Below, in pieces: positions 34,015-45,897 of a stretch of DNA of 56,168 bases. Each line of letters begins with the position of its first letter. The first letter of the stretch is position 1. A program made the translations under genes and the position numbers. Origin of the DNA: an uncultured Allomuricauda sp. (lineage in GTDB: Bacteria > Bacteroidota > Bacteroidia > Flavobacteriales > Flavobacteriaceae); the NCBI RefSeq assembly GCF_937884665.1, contig NZ_CAKZYF010000162.1, positions 1-56,168 of the forward strand, given 5' to 3'. Below the pieces are notes generated by a model. It was not told the DNA's origin, did not search any database, and worked only from the letters and a program-made list of their open reading frames with translations.

Positions 34015-35295
34015 CTAGAATTCGCAATGCCGAGTGGCTTCAATGGTCTTATCCAAATCGGAATAACTGAGGGCATCGTTCAAAAAGTAACTTTCAAATG
34101 CCGAAGGCGGCAAATAAATACCTCGCTTCAACATACCATGGAAGTACTTTTTGAATCTATCATTATTTCCATGGGCGGAAGATGCGAAATCCACCACAGG
34201 CCCCTCACAAAAATGTACAGAGAGCATACTGCCAAACCGATTGATTTGATGTGCAATCCCCCTTTCTTCGAGAACCGTGGTAATGCCTTCATGCAAATAC
34301 TTGGTTTTATTATCCAAACTGGAGAAAACTTCAGGATTCGTATTGAGCTCAGTGAGCATGGCGAGTCCCGCACTCATCGCCAGTGGATTTCCACTAAGGG
34401 TTCCTGCTTGGTATACGGGCCCTTCCGGAGCAAGATGGGCCATAATTTCCGCCTTGGCCGCAAAAGCCCCTACGGGAAGACCTCCACCAATTACTTTTCC
34501 GAACATAACAATATCCGCATCCACGCCCAAAGCTTCCTGGGCCCCTCCTTTTGCCAATCGGAATCCGGTCATCACCTCATCAAAAAGCAATAAAATACCT
34601 TCTTGGCTGCAAAGTTCCCGAAGTCCATGAACAAATTGCTCCGAGGGTACAATACATCCCATATTTCCAGCCACAGGCTCTAAAATAATAGCTGCTATTT
34701 CACCTGAATTCGCCTGTACCAAAGTCTTTACCCCGTCCATATCATTGTAATCTGCCAAAAGCGTATCCTTTGCTGTGCCTTGGGTGACTCCAGGGCTATT
34801 GGGACTGCCGAAGGTAACTGCTCCACTTCCTGCTTGAATCAGGAAGGCATCTGAATGCCCGTGATAACACCCTGCAAATTTGATGATTTTGTCCTTCCCT
34901 GTATATCCGCGTGCCAATCGCACAGCACTCATACACGCTTCAGTCCCACTGTTTACAAATCGAATCTTATCTATGTTGGGCACCATGGAAACCGCCAAAC
35001 GGGCCAGCTGGGTCTCAATCTCCGTGGGCATACCAAATGAGGTCCCTTTTCTGGCCTTCTCAATAACCGCATTGATCACGGGTTCGTAGGCGTGGCCCAA
35101 AATCAAGGGGCCCCAAGAGGAAATAAAATCGATGAGTTGGTTACCGTCTTCATCATACAGATAAGCTCCCTTGGCTCGCTTTACAAAAATTGGTTCTCCC
35201 CCTACCGCTTTAAATGCCCGAACCGGAGAGTTTACCCCTCCTGGAATATACTTTTTGGCTTCAGCGAACAAGGCGCTGCTTCTTTGATAAATCAT
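34015..35295 (-). CDS. hemL: Glutamate-1-semialdehyde 2,1-aminomutase
   Basis: This 426-residue PLP enzyme of C5 tetrapyrrole synthesis converts glutamate-1-semialdehyde to 5-aminolevulinate in the cytosol. Motifs are [12 protein letters not shown] (17-28), [16 protein letters not shown] (115-130, phosphate binding), [23 protein letters not shown] (Asp239) and [15 protein letters not shown] with the Schiff-base Lys267. The length is normal and all key residues are present. Its ATG overlaps the stop of the glucosaminidase gene by 4 bp, so it is the last gene of a coupled operon with cell-wall and amino-acid genes. Confidence 0.97.
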   Translation of the reverse strand: MIYQRSSALFAEAKKYIPGGVNSPVRAFKAVGGEPIFVKRAKGAYLYDEDGNQLIDFISSWGPLILGHAYEPVINAVIEKARKGTSFGMPTEIETQLARLAVSMVPNIDKIRFVNSGTEACMSAVRLARGYTGKDKIIKFAGCYHGHSDAFLIQAGSGAVTFGSPNSPGVTQGTAKDTLLADYNDMDGVKTLVQANSGEIAAIILEPVAGNMGCIVPSEQFVHGLRELCSQEGILLLFDEVMTGFRLAKGGAQEALGVDADIVMFGKVIGGGLPVGAFAAKAEIMAHLAPEGPVYQAGTLSGNPLAMSAGLAMLTELNTNPEVFSSLDNKTKYLHEGITTVLEERGIAHQINRFGSMLSVHFCEGPVVDFASSAHGNNDRFKKYFHGMLKRGIYLPPSAFESYFLNDALSYSDLDKTIEATRHCEF

Positions 35296-36143
35296 TTGGA
35301 TTTTTCTTTCCTAACGTTCAGTACTTGTCCAATTGACAGTGTATTGCTGTCTAAATTGTTGATACGTTTCAGTTCCTCCACAGAAATGGAATACCTTCTT
35401 GAGATGGCATATAAGGTGTCTCCTTTTTGCACAATATGGGTGAACACATCGTATTGTTTCGGTTGCCGAACCGCATCCAATCCGCCACGTACCACCTCTT
35501 CATCATAGGTATCCAAGTTATACCTTTGAATCAATGCAATAAGTTTTTGGGGATACTTTCTATCTGTGGCATATCCCGCCTGACGAAGTCCGTAAGCCCA
35601 TTTTTTATAGTCGTCCCTTCGATAGTTGAACAGAAATTTGTAGCGGGATCGAGACGATAAAAAAATACTGTGGTCCCGAAAAGAATACATGGGATGATTA
35701 TATTTTCGAAAGCATTCTCCTTTGGCATCATCATCGTGAAAATCAAATTCGCCATCCCACCCCGTATGGCATTTGATACCGAAATGATTGTTGGTCTTCC
35801 GGGTTAGCGCTCCTTTACCTGAACCACTCTCCAAAATACCTTGGGCCAAGGTTATACTCGCTGGAATACCAAAGGCGCGCATTTCATATTGTGCCATTTC
35901 GGCGAAGGTTTCAATGTACTCCTGGGTGTCGGCGATTGGGAACTTGACGAATCGACCGGGATTTTCGGGCAATGGGTACAAATCCTTTTCTTTGGCGCTA
36001 TCTTTTGATGGTCCCACATTCGGACCTGTCTCTTGTTTATGCTTGGTAATTTGTGGTCTTTCTTTAGAAACCACCCGTTTTTTTGAGCCACATCCCGTGA
36101 CCAAAAAACCAAAAATCAGTCCAATTCCAATTTTTTTAATCAT
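35292..36143 (-). CDS. Glucosaminidase (GH73)-LysM lipoprotein
   Basis: The protein has 283 residues. A lipoprotein signal ([12 protein letters not shown]) is followed by a Lys-rich linker to ~70. The GH73-type N-acetylglucosaminidase domain spans ~75-215: [20 protein letters not shown] holds the catalytic Glu, and [20 protein letters not shown] and [20 protein letters not shown] are typical. A LysM domain at ~233-280 ([20 protein letters not shown]...) binds glycan strands. The enzyme cleaves peptidoglycan, probably from the inner face of the outer membrane during growth or separation. It overlaps both neighbours by 4 bp. Confidence 0.93.
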   Translation of the reverse strand: MIKKIGIGLIFGFLVTGCGSKKRVVSKERPQITKHKQETGPNVGPSKDSAKEKDLYPLPENPGRFVKFPIADTQEYIETFAEMAQYEMRAFGIPASITLAQGILESGSGKGALTRKTNNHFGIKCHTGWDGEFDFHDDDAKGECFRKYNHPMYSFRDHSIFLSSRSRYKFLFNYRRDDYKKWAYGLRQAGYATDRKYPQKLIALIQRYNLDTYDEEVVRGGLDAVRQPKQYDVFTHIVQKGDTLYAISRRYSISVEELKRINNLDSNTLSIGQVLNVRKEKSK

Positions 36144-37054
36144 ACATCTAACTCAGGTAAGTTCTTTCGTCTCAGCAAGGAATTCATGCCTTTTATGCCC
36201 TGAAGGCCTCCACTATGAATGGCCAAGATTTGGGAACTTGGTTCAAAAAAGCCCTTCTTTATCCTATCCATGATGCCAAACATCATTTTTCCAGTATAAA
36301 TGGGTTCCAAAGGAATTTGCGTTTTTTGTCTGAACTCATTGATAAATTGAATCAAAGATTTGTTCACCTTGGCATATCCCCCAAAATGATAATCAGAAAT
36401 CAGGTTCCAATTATCTTTCTTTACAAAGGTATAAATATCTTCTCGGAGAAAATTACCTTTAAGTGCGGGGAAGCCAAGAACTGTTTGGTGTATAGTTGAA
36501 GAATTAATAAGACCCGCTATTGTACCCCCGGTACCCACACAAGTGCAGATGTAATCAAAGTGTAGATCCGTTTGGGTCAAAATCTCCTCACAACCTTTTA
36601 CGGCCAGGGAATTGGTTCCACCTTCGGGAATCAGATAAAAGGAACCAAAACGTTTTTTAAGCTCTTTAAGAAACTGAGGGTCTTTTTTTTGTTGAAAGCG
36701 TGCTCTGGAAATACAATAAAATTTCATTCCGTATCTATTGGCAAGCGAAAGTGAGGGATTTTCTTTCCAGGTGTTGGTCCATTCCTCGCCACGGATCACC
36801 CCTATCGTTTTAAATCCAGAGTCTTTTCCGGCATAAGCTGTCGCTACAATATGGTTTGAAAAAGCCCCGCCAAAAGTCAAAAGTGTATGATGTCCCTCAG
36901 ATTTGGCCATCTGTAGGTTGTACTTCAATTTTCGATATTTATTACCAGATAGGAGGGGATGTATCTTATCCTCCCGTTTCACAAAAAGTCGAACCTGTTT
37001 TTCTTCCAACTCGGGTAGTTTTACCTCTTGGTTTGGAATGTTAGGTAAGTCCAT
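36140..37054 (-). CDS. PLP-dependent ACC deaminase/D-cysteine desulfhydrase family protein
   Basis: The protein has 304 residues. LFVKREDKIHPLLSGNKYRK (23-42) carries the Schiff-base lysine region, GGAFSNHIVATAYAGKDSGF is the substrate-binding loop, and CVGTGGTIAGLI is the phosphate-binding Gly/Thr loop. IHSGGLQGIKGM at the C-terminus is typical of this fold-type II group. Members either open 1-aminocyclopropane-1-carboxylate or release sulfide from D-cysteine. The choice needs a check of active-site residues that I cannot make with confidence. It starts at the stop codon of the HERIH-motif gene. Confidence 0.9.
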   Translation of the reverse strand: MDLPNIPNQEVKLPELEEKQVRLFVKREDKIHPLLSGNKYRKLKYNLQMAKSEGHHTLLTFGGAFSNHIVATAYAGKDSGFKTIGVIRGEEWTNTWKENPSLSLANRYGMKFYCISRARFQQKKDPQFLKELKKRFGSFYLIPEGGTNSLAVKGCEEILTQTDLHFDYICTCVGTGGTIAGLINSSTIHQTVLGFPALKGNFLREDIYTFVKKDNWNLISDYHFGGYAKVNKSLIQFINEFRQKTQIPLEPIYTGKMMFGIMDRIKKGFFEPSSQILAIHSGGLQGIKGMNSLLRRKNLPELDV

Positions 37055-37384
37055 CTACCGCACCATATAATCCAAAAAACTAAACGCTTTTCTTTTGGAA
37101 AGATAGTCTGGGTCCTTCTCGTTGACGTAAGCTTCCCTTTCAAAGCTGATGTTCTGATACGCCCGGTAACTATCGAGATAGAGCAATGTTCGCAAAACCC
37201 ACTCTGTTATGTACAATAGGTAAAAAGGAATGATGAGCAATTCCTTTTGTTGACGTAAATGAATACGTTCGTGGTTGATAAGAACCTGGTCCTTTCGTAA
37301 AGCACCTTCCTTCAATATAATAAAAGGCCAAAGGGAAAGACCAACATAGTTTCGATAAAAAAAGTGCTTGAAAACAACAATCAC
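37055..37384 (-). CDS. Small membrane protein with a HERIH zinc-protease-like motif
   Basis: The protein has 109 residues from a GTG start at 37384; no internal ATG exists before the conserved part. NHERIHLRQQKELL at ~37-50 has the HExxH form of gluzincin peptidases. One hydrophobic helix follows (LLIIPFYLLYITEWVLRTLL), then SFEREAYVNE, whose Glu could be the third zinc ligand. It is thus a minimal HExxH...E protein, much shorter than M48 or M56 peptidases. Activity is unproven. It is first in the four-gene operon, behind a TATCTTTG promoter, and ends where the PLP gene starts. Confidence 0.7.
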   Translation of the reverse strand: MIVVFKHFFYRNYVGLSLWPFIILKEGALRKDQVLINHERIHLRQQKELLIIPFYLLYITEWVLRTLLYLDSYRAYQNISFEREAYVNEKDPDYLSKRKAFSFLDYMVR

Positions 37385-37408
37385 GACAAAACCCTACTAT
37401 TATTCTTA

Positions 37409-37416
37409 CAAAGATA
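37409..37416 (-). promoter_or_regulatory. -7 promoter element TATCTTTG of the HERIH-PLP-glucosaminidase-hemL operon
   Basis: A perfect TAnnTTTG octamer on the minus strand lies 24 bases before the GTG start at 37384. This supports the GTG as the true start. Confidence 0.6.
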
Positions 37417-37565
37417 ACTGTTAAAACACATAGAAAGTATGCCCGTAGGATGAATAACATTAACAATTTCGGTGAACTGCAAATTTGTTAGCAGTATTCT
37501 AATTTCCTAGGCACTTCCAACGTATTGCATTAACTTTAAGAAATGAATTCACAATCTTGTCCTGA

Positions 37566-37730
<165 letters not shown>

Positions 37731-37795
37731 AAGCTTTTTCGGCACAATATTTGTGATTTTTGACTAAAGATTCAATGAACTCAAAAAATAGTACT

Positions 37796-38404
37796 ATGAA
37801 AAGATTAAGACACATTGTATTGGCCACCCTGGCGCTGGTTTTTCTGGCTTCCTGTTCCTCAGTTAAAGTTATTGCCGATTACGACAAGGAAGCGAATTTT
37901 AAAAGTTATAAAACCTATGCATTTTATAAAACAGGCATAGATAAGGCAGAGGTATCCGACCTGGACAAAAAACGTATTTTAAAGGCCATTGATACTGAGA
38001 TGAGTGCTAGAGGTTTTGTAAAATCGAGGCAACCCGATGTTTTGGTAAGTATCTTCACCAAAGAAAGGGAAGAAGTCAACGTTTACAATAACAACAACTT
38101 CGGATTCGGTTGGGGTGCTTTTGGATGGGGAGGCTTTGGGTTCAACCGGTTCGGATTTTATAATCCTTGGCTCTTCGGACCAGGATTCGGCGGAGGATTT
38201 GGCCCCAATGTTACCACCCGTACCGAGGGTTCATTGTACATAGATGTGATCGATGCCAAGAACAGGGAACTGGTATGGCAAGGCAGAGGTGTCGGCACCT
38301 TGAACAACATCAAAAATATTGAAAGGAAAGAAAAGCGCATTCGGCAGTTTGTTTCTGAAATCTTTGAAAAGTACCCTCCCAATTCGCAACTTGCGTCCAA
38401 CTAA
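37796..38404 (+). CDS. DUF4136-family lipoprotein
   Basis: The protein has 202 residues from ATG 37796, where the lipoprotein signal begins (KRLRHIVLATLALVFLASC). Residues after the Cys read SSVKVIADYDKEANFKSYKT, the start of DUF4136. A Gly/Phe/Asn-rich insertion at ~97-140 (FGWGAFGWGGFGFNRFGFYN) interrupts the domain. EGSLYIDVIDAKNRELVWQG closes it. DUF4136 lipoproteins are envelope proteins of unknown role. A strong terminator follows. Confidence 0.88.
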   Translation: MKRLRHIVLATLALVFLASCSSVKVIADYDKEANFKSYKTYAFYKTGIDKAEVSDLDKKRILKAIDTEMSARGFVKSRQPDVLVSIFTKEREEVNVYNNNNFGFGWGAFGWGGFGFNRFGFYNPWLFGPGFGGGFGPNVTTRTEGSLYIDVIDAKNRELVWQGRGVGTLNNIKNIERKEKRIRQFVSEIFEKYPPNSQLASN

Positions 38405-38411
38405 AGTATTG

Positions 38412-38437
38412 ACCGCCCATTTAACGGGCGGTTTTTT
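38412..38437 (+). terminator. Rho-independent terminator
   Basis: ACCGCCC (38412-38418) and GGGCGGT (38426-38432) enclose a seven-base loop, followed by TTTTTG. It ends the DUF4136 transcript. Confidence 0.9.
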
Positions 38438-38498
38438 GTTGTTCTCCACGACATTGGCCCCAATATTTTGTATTTTTAAAACGCGTTAAAGTGTAAAA

Positions 38499-40256
38499 AT
38501 GACCTACGAATCAAACCCTATATTGGACAAATTGCCGGAGCATCTACAGCAATTTATCAAACCCCAGAACTATGAGCAGTATTCGGCGATAGACCAGGCA
38601 GTATGGCGCTATGTGATGCGAAAGAACGTGGATTATTTGAGCAAGGTAGCGCACAGTTCTTATGTAAATGGTCTGGACCTTACCGGAATTTCCATTGATG
38701 ACATTCCCAATATGTACGGGATGAACCGTATTTTAAAGGAAATTGGTTGGGCCGCAGTGGCGGTGGATGGATTTATCCCTCCTTCGGCTTTTATGGAATT
38801 TCAAGCGTATAATGTATTGGTCATCGCTTCCGATATTCGACAATTGGAAAATATTGAATATACTCCAGCCCCGGATATCATCCATGAAGGTGCTGGACAT
38901 GCCCCAATAATTGCGAATCCCGAATACGCCGAATATTTGCGAAGATTCGGGGAAATCGGATGCAAAGCCATTTCCAGCGCAAAGGACTATGAATTATATG
39001 AAGCTGTTAGACACCTTTCCATAATCAAGGAAGCACCAGGAACCCCTGAGGAGGACATTGCACTAGCTGAGAAACAGATAGAACGACTTCAGGAAAATAT
39101 GGGAAAACCCAGTGAAATGGCCCTTATTCGCAATCTCCATTGGTGGACGGTCGAGTATGGTCTCATTGGAACACTTGACAGTCCCAAGATTTACGGAGCT
39201 GGACTGTTATCTTCCATCGGCGAGAGCGAATGGTGCCTCAAGGACGATGTAGTGAAATTACCTTATACCCTAGAGACCGCCAAAACCGCATTTGACATCA
39301 CAAAACCTCAACCTCAACTTTTTGTGACCCCAAATTTTGCACATCTCAGCCAGGTTTTGGAAGATTTTGCCAACACGATGGCGCTTCGGACGGGCGGACT
39401 TTCCGGGGTGCAAAAACTTATTGAATCCAAAGCATTGGGAAGTGTTGAACTCAGTACCGGAGTTCAAATATCGGGACATTTTCATAGTATAATACAACAT
39501 AAGGGAGAACCTGTCTACATCCGGACCGTGGGTCCCACTGCATTGGCGTATCGCGAAAAAGAACTGGTAGGCCATGGAATTTTGGAACATCAGGAAGGCT
39601 TTGGATCCCCTATTGGTACGTTAAAAGGGATTAATCTCGCTATAGAAAATATGGGGCCACGTGACCTAAGGGCCTATAACATCTTTGAAGGGGAAAAAGT
39701 AGCCCTCGAATTTGAAGGAGGTGTAAAGGTTGAAGGAACCATCGTCACCGGGACAAGAAATTTACAGGGTAAAATCATACTCATAACCTTTAAGGATTGT
39801 ACGGTGACCCATGACGGCACATTGCTGTTTTTGCCCAATTGGGGGTATTATCACATGGCCGTCGGCCAAGAAGTAGTTTCGGCTTTTAATGGCCCGGCAG
39901 ACCTGGACAGCTTTGATTTGATTACCCACGAACTCAGCGAAACCACAATCAAACCCAAGAAAAGCGAAGAGACGCTTCGGTTAGAGGCTTATTACCAACA
40001 AATACGGGATTTACGGACCGGCAAAAATACCACGGTCTCAAGACATAAGGTTTTTCAAGAGCTACAAAACGAACATCCAATGGATTGGCTGCTCCCCGTT
40101 GAGATCTATGAATTGGCCAAAAAAAATGGGGATACCAAGTTTGAGAAAGAAATTCAAAAACATCTGGAATCCATCAAGCAGGAAAATCCAAAACTGGGCC
40201 ATTTGATAGATGCGGGGATTGCACTAATCAATCATAGTTTCTCCCAAATCGAATAG
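38499..40256 (+). CDS. Aromatic amino acid hydroxylase with a long C-terminal extension
   Basis: The protein has 585 residues. The N-terminal ~300 residues form the pterin- and iron-dependent aromatic amino acid hydroxylase domain (phenylalanine 4-monooxygenase type). PDIIHEGAGHAPI has the iron ligands His129 and His134, WWTVEYGLIG supplies Glu219, and LLSSIGESEW and DITKPQPQLFV are further family motifs. Residues ~305-585 are an additional region. It has SGVQISGHFHSIIQHKGEPV, a beta-rich stretch (GVKVEGTIVTGTRNLQGKII) and a helical tail; I do not recognise it. The usual bacterial enzyme is ~260-300 residues. It converges on the DUF4230 gene with a 33-bp overlap. Confidence 0.9.
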   Translation: MTYESNPILDKLPEHLQQFIKPQNYEQYSAIDQAVWRYVMRKNVDYLSKVAHSSYVNGLDLTGISIDDIPNMYGMNRILKEIGWAAVAVDGFIPPSAFMEFQAYNVLVIASDIRQLENIEYTPAPDIIHEGAGHAPIIANPEYAEYLRRFGEIGCKAISSAKDYELYEAVRHLSIIKEAPGTPEEDIALAEKQIERLQENMGKPSEMALIRNLHWWTVEYGLIGTLDSPKIYGAGLLSSIGESEWCLKDDVVKLPYTLETAKTAFDITKPQPQLFVTPNFAHLSQVLEDFANTMALRTGGLSGVQKLIESKALGSVELSTGVQISGHFHSIIQHKGEPVYIRTVGPTALAYREKELVGHGILEHQEGFGSPIGTLKGINLAIENMGPRDLRAYNIFEGEKVALEFEGGVKVEGTIVTGTRNLQGKIILITFKDCTVTHDGTLLFLPNWGYYHMAVGQEVVSAFNGPADLDSFDLITHELSETTIKPKKSEETLRLEAYYQQIRDLRTGKNTTVSRHKVFQELQNEHPMDWLLPVEIYELAKKNGDTKFEKEIQKHLESIKQENPKLGHLIDAGIALINHSFSQIE

Positions 40257-40850
40257 GACTTCCGTGGAAGTTATTTCCTTTCCATCGTACGTAAGGGTCC
40301 AACCTAAAGAACGAGTCAGCACGTAAATACGGGACAGTTCGCTCAGTAATCTGTTTTCCGCATTTGAAATCAAGGGAGATTCGTTTACTTTCTGCAACAA
40401 GGATGTTCTCACATTATCTTTGATGATATTATAATCCCCAGCTTCAAAAGGATTGAAATAATCCGCGGAAACATCATAATATTCAAAATCAGGATTGATG
40501 TCAATTTCAGGCTCGGGCAAGATTTTGAGCTTTAAGACTTTAACATCTTCGTCCAGTTCATATACCAGTTCGCCCAAATCATAACTGATTTGGACCTTGG
40601 CGTTCACCACTACCAACGCCTTTTTGTCCGCAGTCACTAGTGCCCCAAAAAGCGCTTTTGAATCCTTATAAGAATATACCTCAGAAAAATATCCCTCAGA
40701 AACAATCAATCTCGATACTTGTTTCAATTCGTGCTGAATGAGCAGGGAACTTTCCTCTAATACTGCTTTTTCTTGCCTATCGGTTGCGCAAGACTTATAA
40801 ATAAGTACCGATGTCAAGGCAATCAGGGCACCGGCCAGCACCTTTTTCAT
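40224..40850 (-). CDS. DUF4230-family exported protein
   Basis: The protein has 208 residues. A hydrophobic N-terminus (VLAGALIALTSVLIYKSC) may be a signal anchor or a lipoprotein signal. KQVSRLIVSEGYFSEVYSYK and LVVVNAKVQISYDLGELVYE are the recognisable DUF4230 parts, followed by LPEPEIDINPDFEYYDVSAD. The domain occurs in envelope proteins of unknown role. It is the last gene of the alaS-GSCFA-DUF4230 operon (4-bp overlap with GSCFA), and its last 33 bp overlap the hydroxylase gene on the other strand. Confidence 0.88.
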   Translation of the reverse strand: MKKVLAGALIALTSVLIYKSCATDRQEKAVLEESSLLIQHELKQVSRLIVSEGYFSEVYSYKDSKALFGALVTADKKALVVVNAKVQISYDLGELVYELDEDVKVLKLKILPEPEIDINPDFEYYDVSADYFNPFEAGDYNIIKDNVRTSLLQKVNESPLISNAENRLLSELSRIYVLTRSLGWTLTYDGKEITSTEVLFDLGETMID

Positions 40851-41802
40851 CTGTCAAAATTTATGGTTGGATTGCTTTCCTGAAGATACTCAATTTTTGT
40901 CTGTACTTCCTTTAGAAAGCGCTTATGCGCTTCAGAATCAGGATTGAACGGTTTATGTGCCAAAGCTTTTTGAATCGTTTCCACGCGTTCCATTACGGGA
41001 TAAGCCGATTCAGAAATCCAGGCATATCTGAACTTTTCCCAAATATAATCAACGGCCATTGTGTTGGGATGTACCATATCCTTTTCATAGAAACGATAAT
41101 CCCGAAGTTCATCCATCACAATCTCATAGGAAGGGAAGTAAGTAGCCCCTTTTGAAGCGTCCAAAGACAGGACCTGATGCAAAGCGGTCAGTAAATGTGC
41201 CTTGCTGTTTTGGTTCTCCACAAATCCATCTTTAATATGACGAACCGGCGAAATCGTAAAAATAATTTGGGGGCTTTTTCCGAAGGAACCGACCAACTTA
41301 ATACAGTTCTCCAAACTCTTTGATAGTTCATCTGGGCTTAGAAGCCGTTTGATGAACTGATCTTGGGGTATTTTATGACAGTTTGCAACAGGTTTTTCGC
41401 GTGAGGGATGTTGATGCACCCAAGCCGTTCCCAATGTAATACATATATGGGTCGCGTTTTGCAAAAAAGCATGGGTATGTTCCAAACCTTGGTTTAAACG
41501 GTCCACTAAAAGCTCTGAAGACAACTGATTCAAGCGGGAGTGTGCATCAAAACAACGCCATGCCCCCTCATGTTCAAATACATCTTTGGAGGTATATTCC
41601 TTTTTCTGAACGACCTTTTCCAAAAGCGTTTCGACGGCTAGGGGGTGAAATAGTATTCCAAAAGGATTTTGAAAGGAAGCAAACTTGAAAAAGTTCAATT
41701 TCTTCCCAATATGCTCAGAAAAACAAGATCCCAGCATTAAAATGCTACTTTCATAATCCAGTGGATCATGTGCCTTAGTTAATGGGATTTGGGTCTGGAG
41801 TT

Positions 41803-41806
<4 letters not shown>
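40847..41806 (-). CDS. GSCFA-domain protein
   Basis: The protein has 319 residues. [16 protein letters not shown] at ~23-38 gives the G-S-C-F nucleophile motif for which the family is named. [20 protein letters not shown] and [12 protein letters not shown] follow the order of SGNH-like hydrolase blocks, and [18 protein letters not shown] at ~240-257 holds a late His. GSCFA proteins are predicted SGNH-type esterases or acyltransferases with unknown substrates. There is no signal peptide, so it is cytosolic. It is coupled to alaS by a 4-bp overlap, an arrangement I regard as common in Flavobacteriia. Confidence 0.92.
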
Positions 41807-44418
<2,612 letters not shown>

Positions 44419-44467
44419 TGAATTACTAGGGTTTGACTAAATTTAACACTTTGTGCAAAACAATCTT

Positions 44468-44475
44468 TATATTTG
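44468..44475 (+). promoter_or_regulatory. -7 promoter element TATATTTG of the M23 peptidase-MerR operon
   Basis: This is a perfect TAnnTTTG octamer 47 bases before ATG 44523, with TTTG at 44450-44453. Confidence 0.6.
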
Positions 44476-44522
44476 TTTGTTTAGATAAAATACAGTGGGC
44501 AAAAATAGGATAATTTCCCATC

Positions 44523-45500
44523 ATGCATAAAGTAAAATACTATTACGACCCGGATACGCTTTCGTACCGAAAAATAGAACCCAAAAAGTCGAGAAAATAT
44601 AGAAATCTCTTTCTTTTTATTCTGGGTTCTGCGTTATTTGGTTTTCTAGCACTTATTATCCTGCTCAACACCAGTTGGTTGAACACACCAAAAGAACTTT
44701 CCTTGGAACGGGAAGTGAAAAACTATGAACTTCAGTTTGACATTTTGGACAGGAAAATGGACCAAATCGAACAGGTATTGACCAACATGGAGGATAGGGA
44801 CAATAACATTTACCGCCTATATTTTGAGGCAAATCCCATTCCGGAGGAACAGCGGAGAGCAGGTTTTGGCGGGGTCAATCGATACAAATCCTTGGAAGGT
44901 TTTAACTACTCTGAAATTATTATAAACGCCACTAAACGGTTGGATATCATACAAAAGCAGATGGTCATCCAATCAAAATCTTTGGATGAAATTGCTAAAC
45001 TTGCAGAAGAAAAAGAAAAACTTCTCGCTTCCATCCCTGCGATACAGCCGGTAAGAAATGAAGACCTTACTAGAATGGCCTCAGGTTTTGGCTGGCGTTC
45101 CGACCCTTTTACCAAAGCAAGAAAAATGCACTGGGGCATGGATTTTACCGCTCCGCGTGGTGTTCCAATTTATGCGCCCGGCGATGGAAAAGTAATTCGT
45201 GCCGACAATAAATCATCTGGATATGGAAAACATATCAGAGTAGACCATGGTTATGGATACATGTCCTTGTATGCGCACTTGAGCCGGTACAATGTCAGTG
45301 TTGGGCAAAAAGTGAAACGAGGCGACCTCATCGGTTTTGTGGGCAATACTGGACGTTCTCAAGCGCCCCACCTACACTATGAAGTTTGGAAGGATGGGGA
45401 ACGTATCAACCCGATCAACTTCTATTATGGAAGTTTGACAGCAGAAGAGTTTGAAAATATGCTCAAGTTTGCCAACCAAGAGAATCAATCCCTTGATTAA
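44523..45500 (+). CDS. M23-family cell-wall metallopeptidase
   Basis: The protein has 325 residues. An N-terminal cytoplasmic tail (KVKYYYDPDTLSYRKIEPK), one TM helix (~30-50, FLFILGSALFGFLALIILL) and a coiled-coil region (~58-170) precede the peptidase domain. MHWGMDFTAPRG has the first zinc ligands (His, Asp) and APHLHYEVWKDGERINP the HxH pair. All are present, so the enzyme should be active or at least able to bind zinc. It cuts peptide cross-links in peptidoglycan, probably in growth or division. The MerR gene overlaps its stop codon by one base (TAATG). Confidence 0.95.
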   Translation: MHKVKYYYDPDTLSYRKIEPKKSRKYRNLFLFILGSALFGFLALIILLNTSWLNTPKELSLEREVKNYELQFDILDRKMDQIEQVLTNMEDRDNNIYRLYFEANPIPEEQRRAGFGGVNRYKSLEGFNYSEIIINATKRLDIIQKQMVIQSKSLDEIAKLAEEKEKLLASIPAIQPVRNEDLTRMASGFGWRSDPFTKARKMHWGMDFTAPRGVPIYAPGDGKVIRADNKSSGYGKHIRVDHGYGYMSLYAHLSRYNVSVGQKVKRGDLIGFVGNTGRSQAPHLHYEVWKDGERINPINFYYGSLTAEEFENMLKFANQENQSLD

Positions 45501-45829
45501 TGCACGTAGAGCTTCCTGAAAAACGATATTATGGTATCGGTGAAGTCGCCAAAGCCTTCGGGGTGAACACCTCATTGATTCGTTTTTGGGAAAAGGAGTT
45601 TGATGTACTCCAGCCCAAGAAAAACGCCAAAGGCAATAGAAAGTTTACCCCTCAGGACATTAAAAATCTTCAACTCATCTATTATTTGGTCAAGGAAAGG
45701 GGATTTACCCTAGAAGGTGCAAAAACCCATTTAAAAGAAGAAAAACAAAAGACCCTGACCAGGTTTGAACTCATTCAAAAGCTTCAAAAAGTAAGGGCTG
45801 AACTCCTAAAAATCAAGGAACAATTGTAA
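45500..45829 (+). CDS. MerR-family transcriptional regulator
   Basis: The protein has 109 residues. RYYGIGEVAKAFGVNTSLIR at ~9-28 is the winged-helix DNA-binding motif, followed by FWEKEFDVLQPKKNAKGNRK and FTPQDIKNLQLIYYLVKERG. The C-terminal helix (LTRFELIQKLQKVRAELLKI) is a short dimerisation coil. No cysteine for metal sensing and no ligand domain follow, so the signal is unknown. It is translationally coupled to the M23 gene, a pairing I have seen repeatedly in Flavobacteriia. Confidence 0.93.
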   Translation: MHVELPEKRYYGIGEVAKAFGVNTSLIRFWEKEFDVLQPKKNAKGNRKFTPQDIKNLQLIYYLVKERGFTLEGAKTHLKEEKQKTLTRFELIQKLQKVRAELLKIKEQL

Positions 45830-45897
45830 GCCGATGTAACAAAATTATTTCATCGCACACCTATCAAATAACTATAACAGACACTAAAACAAACAAA

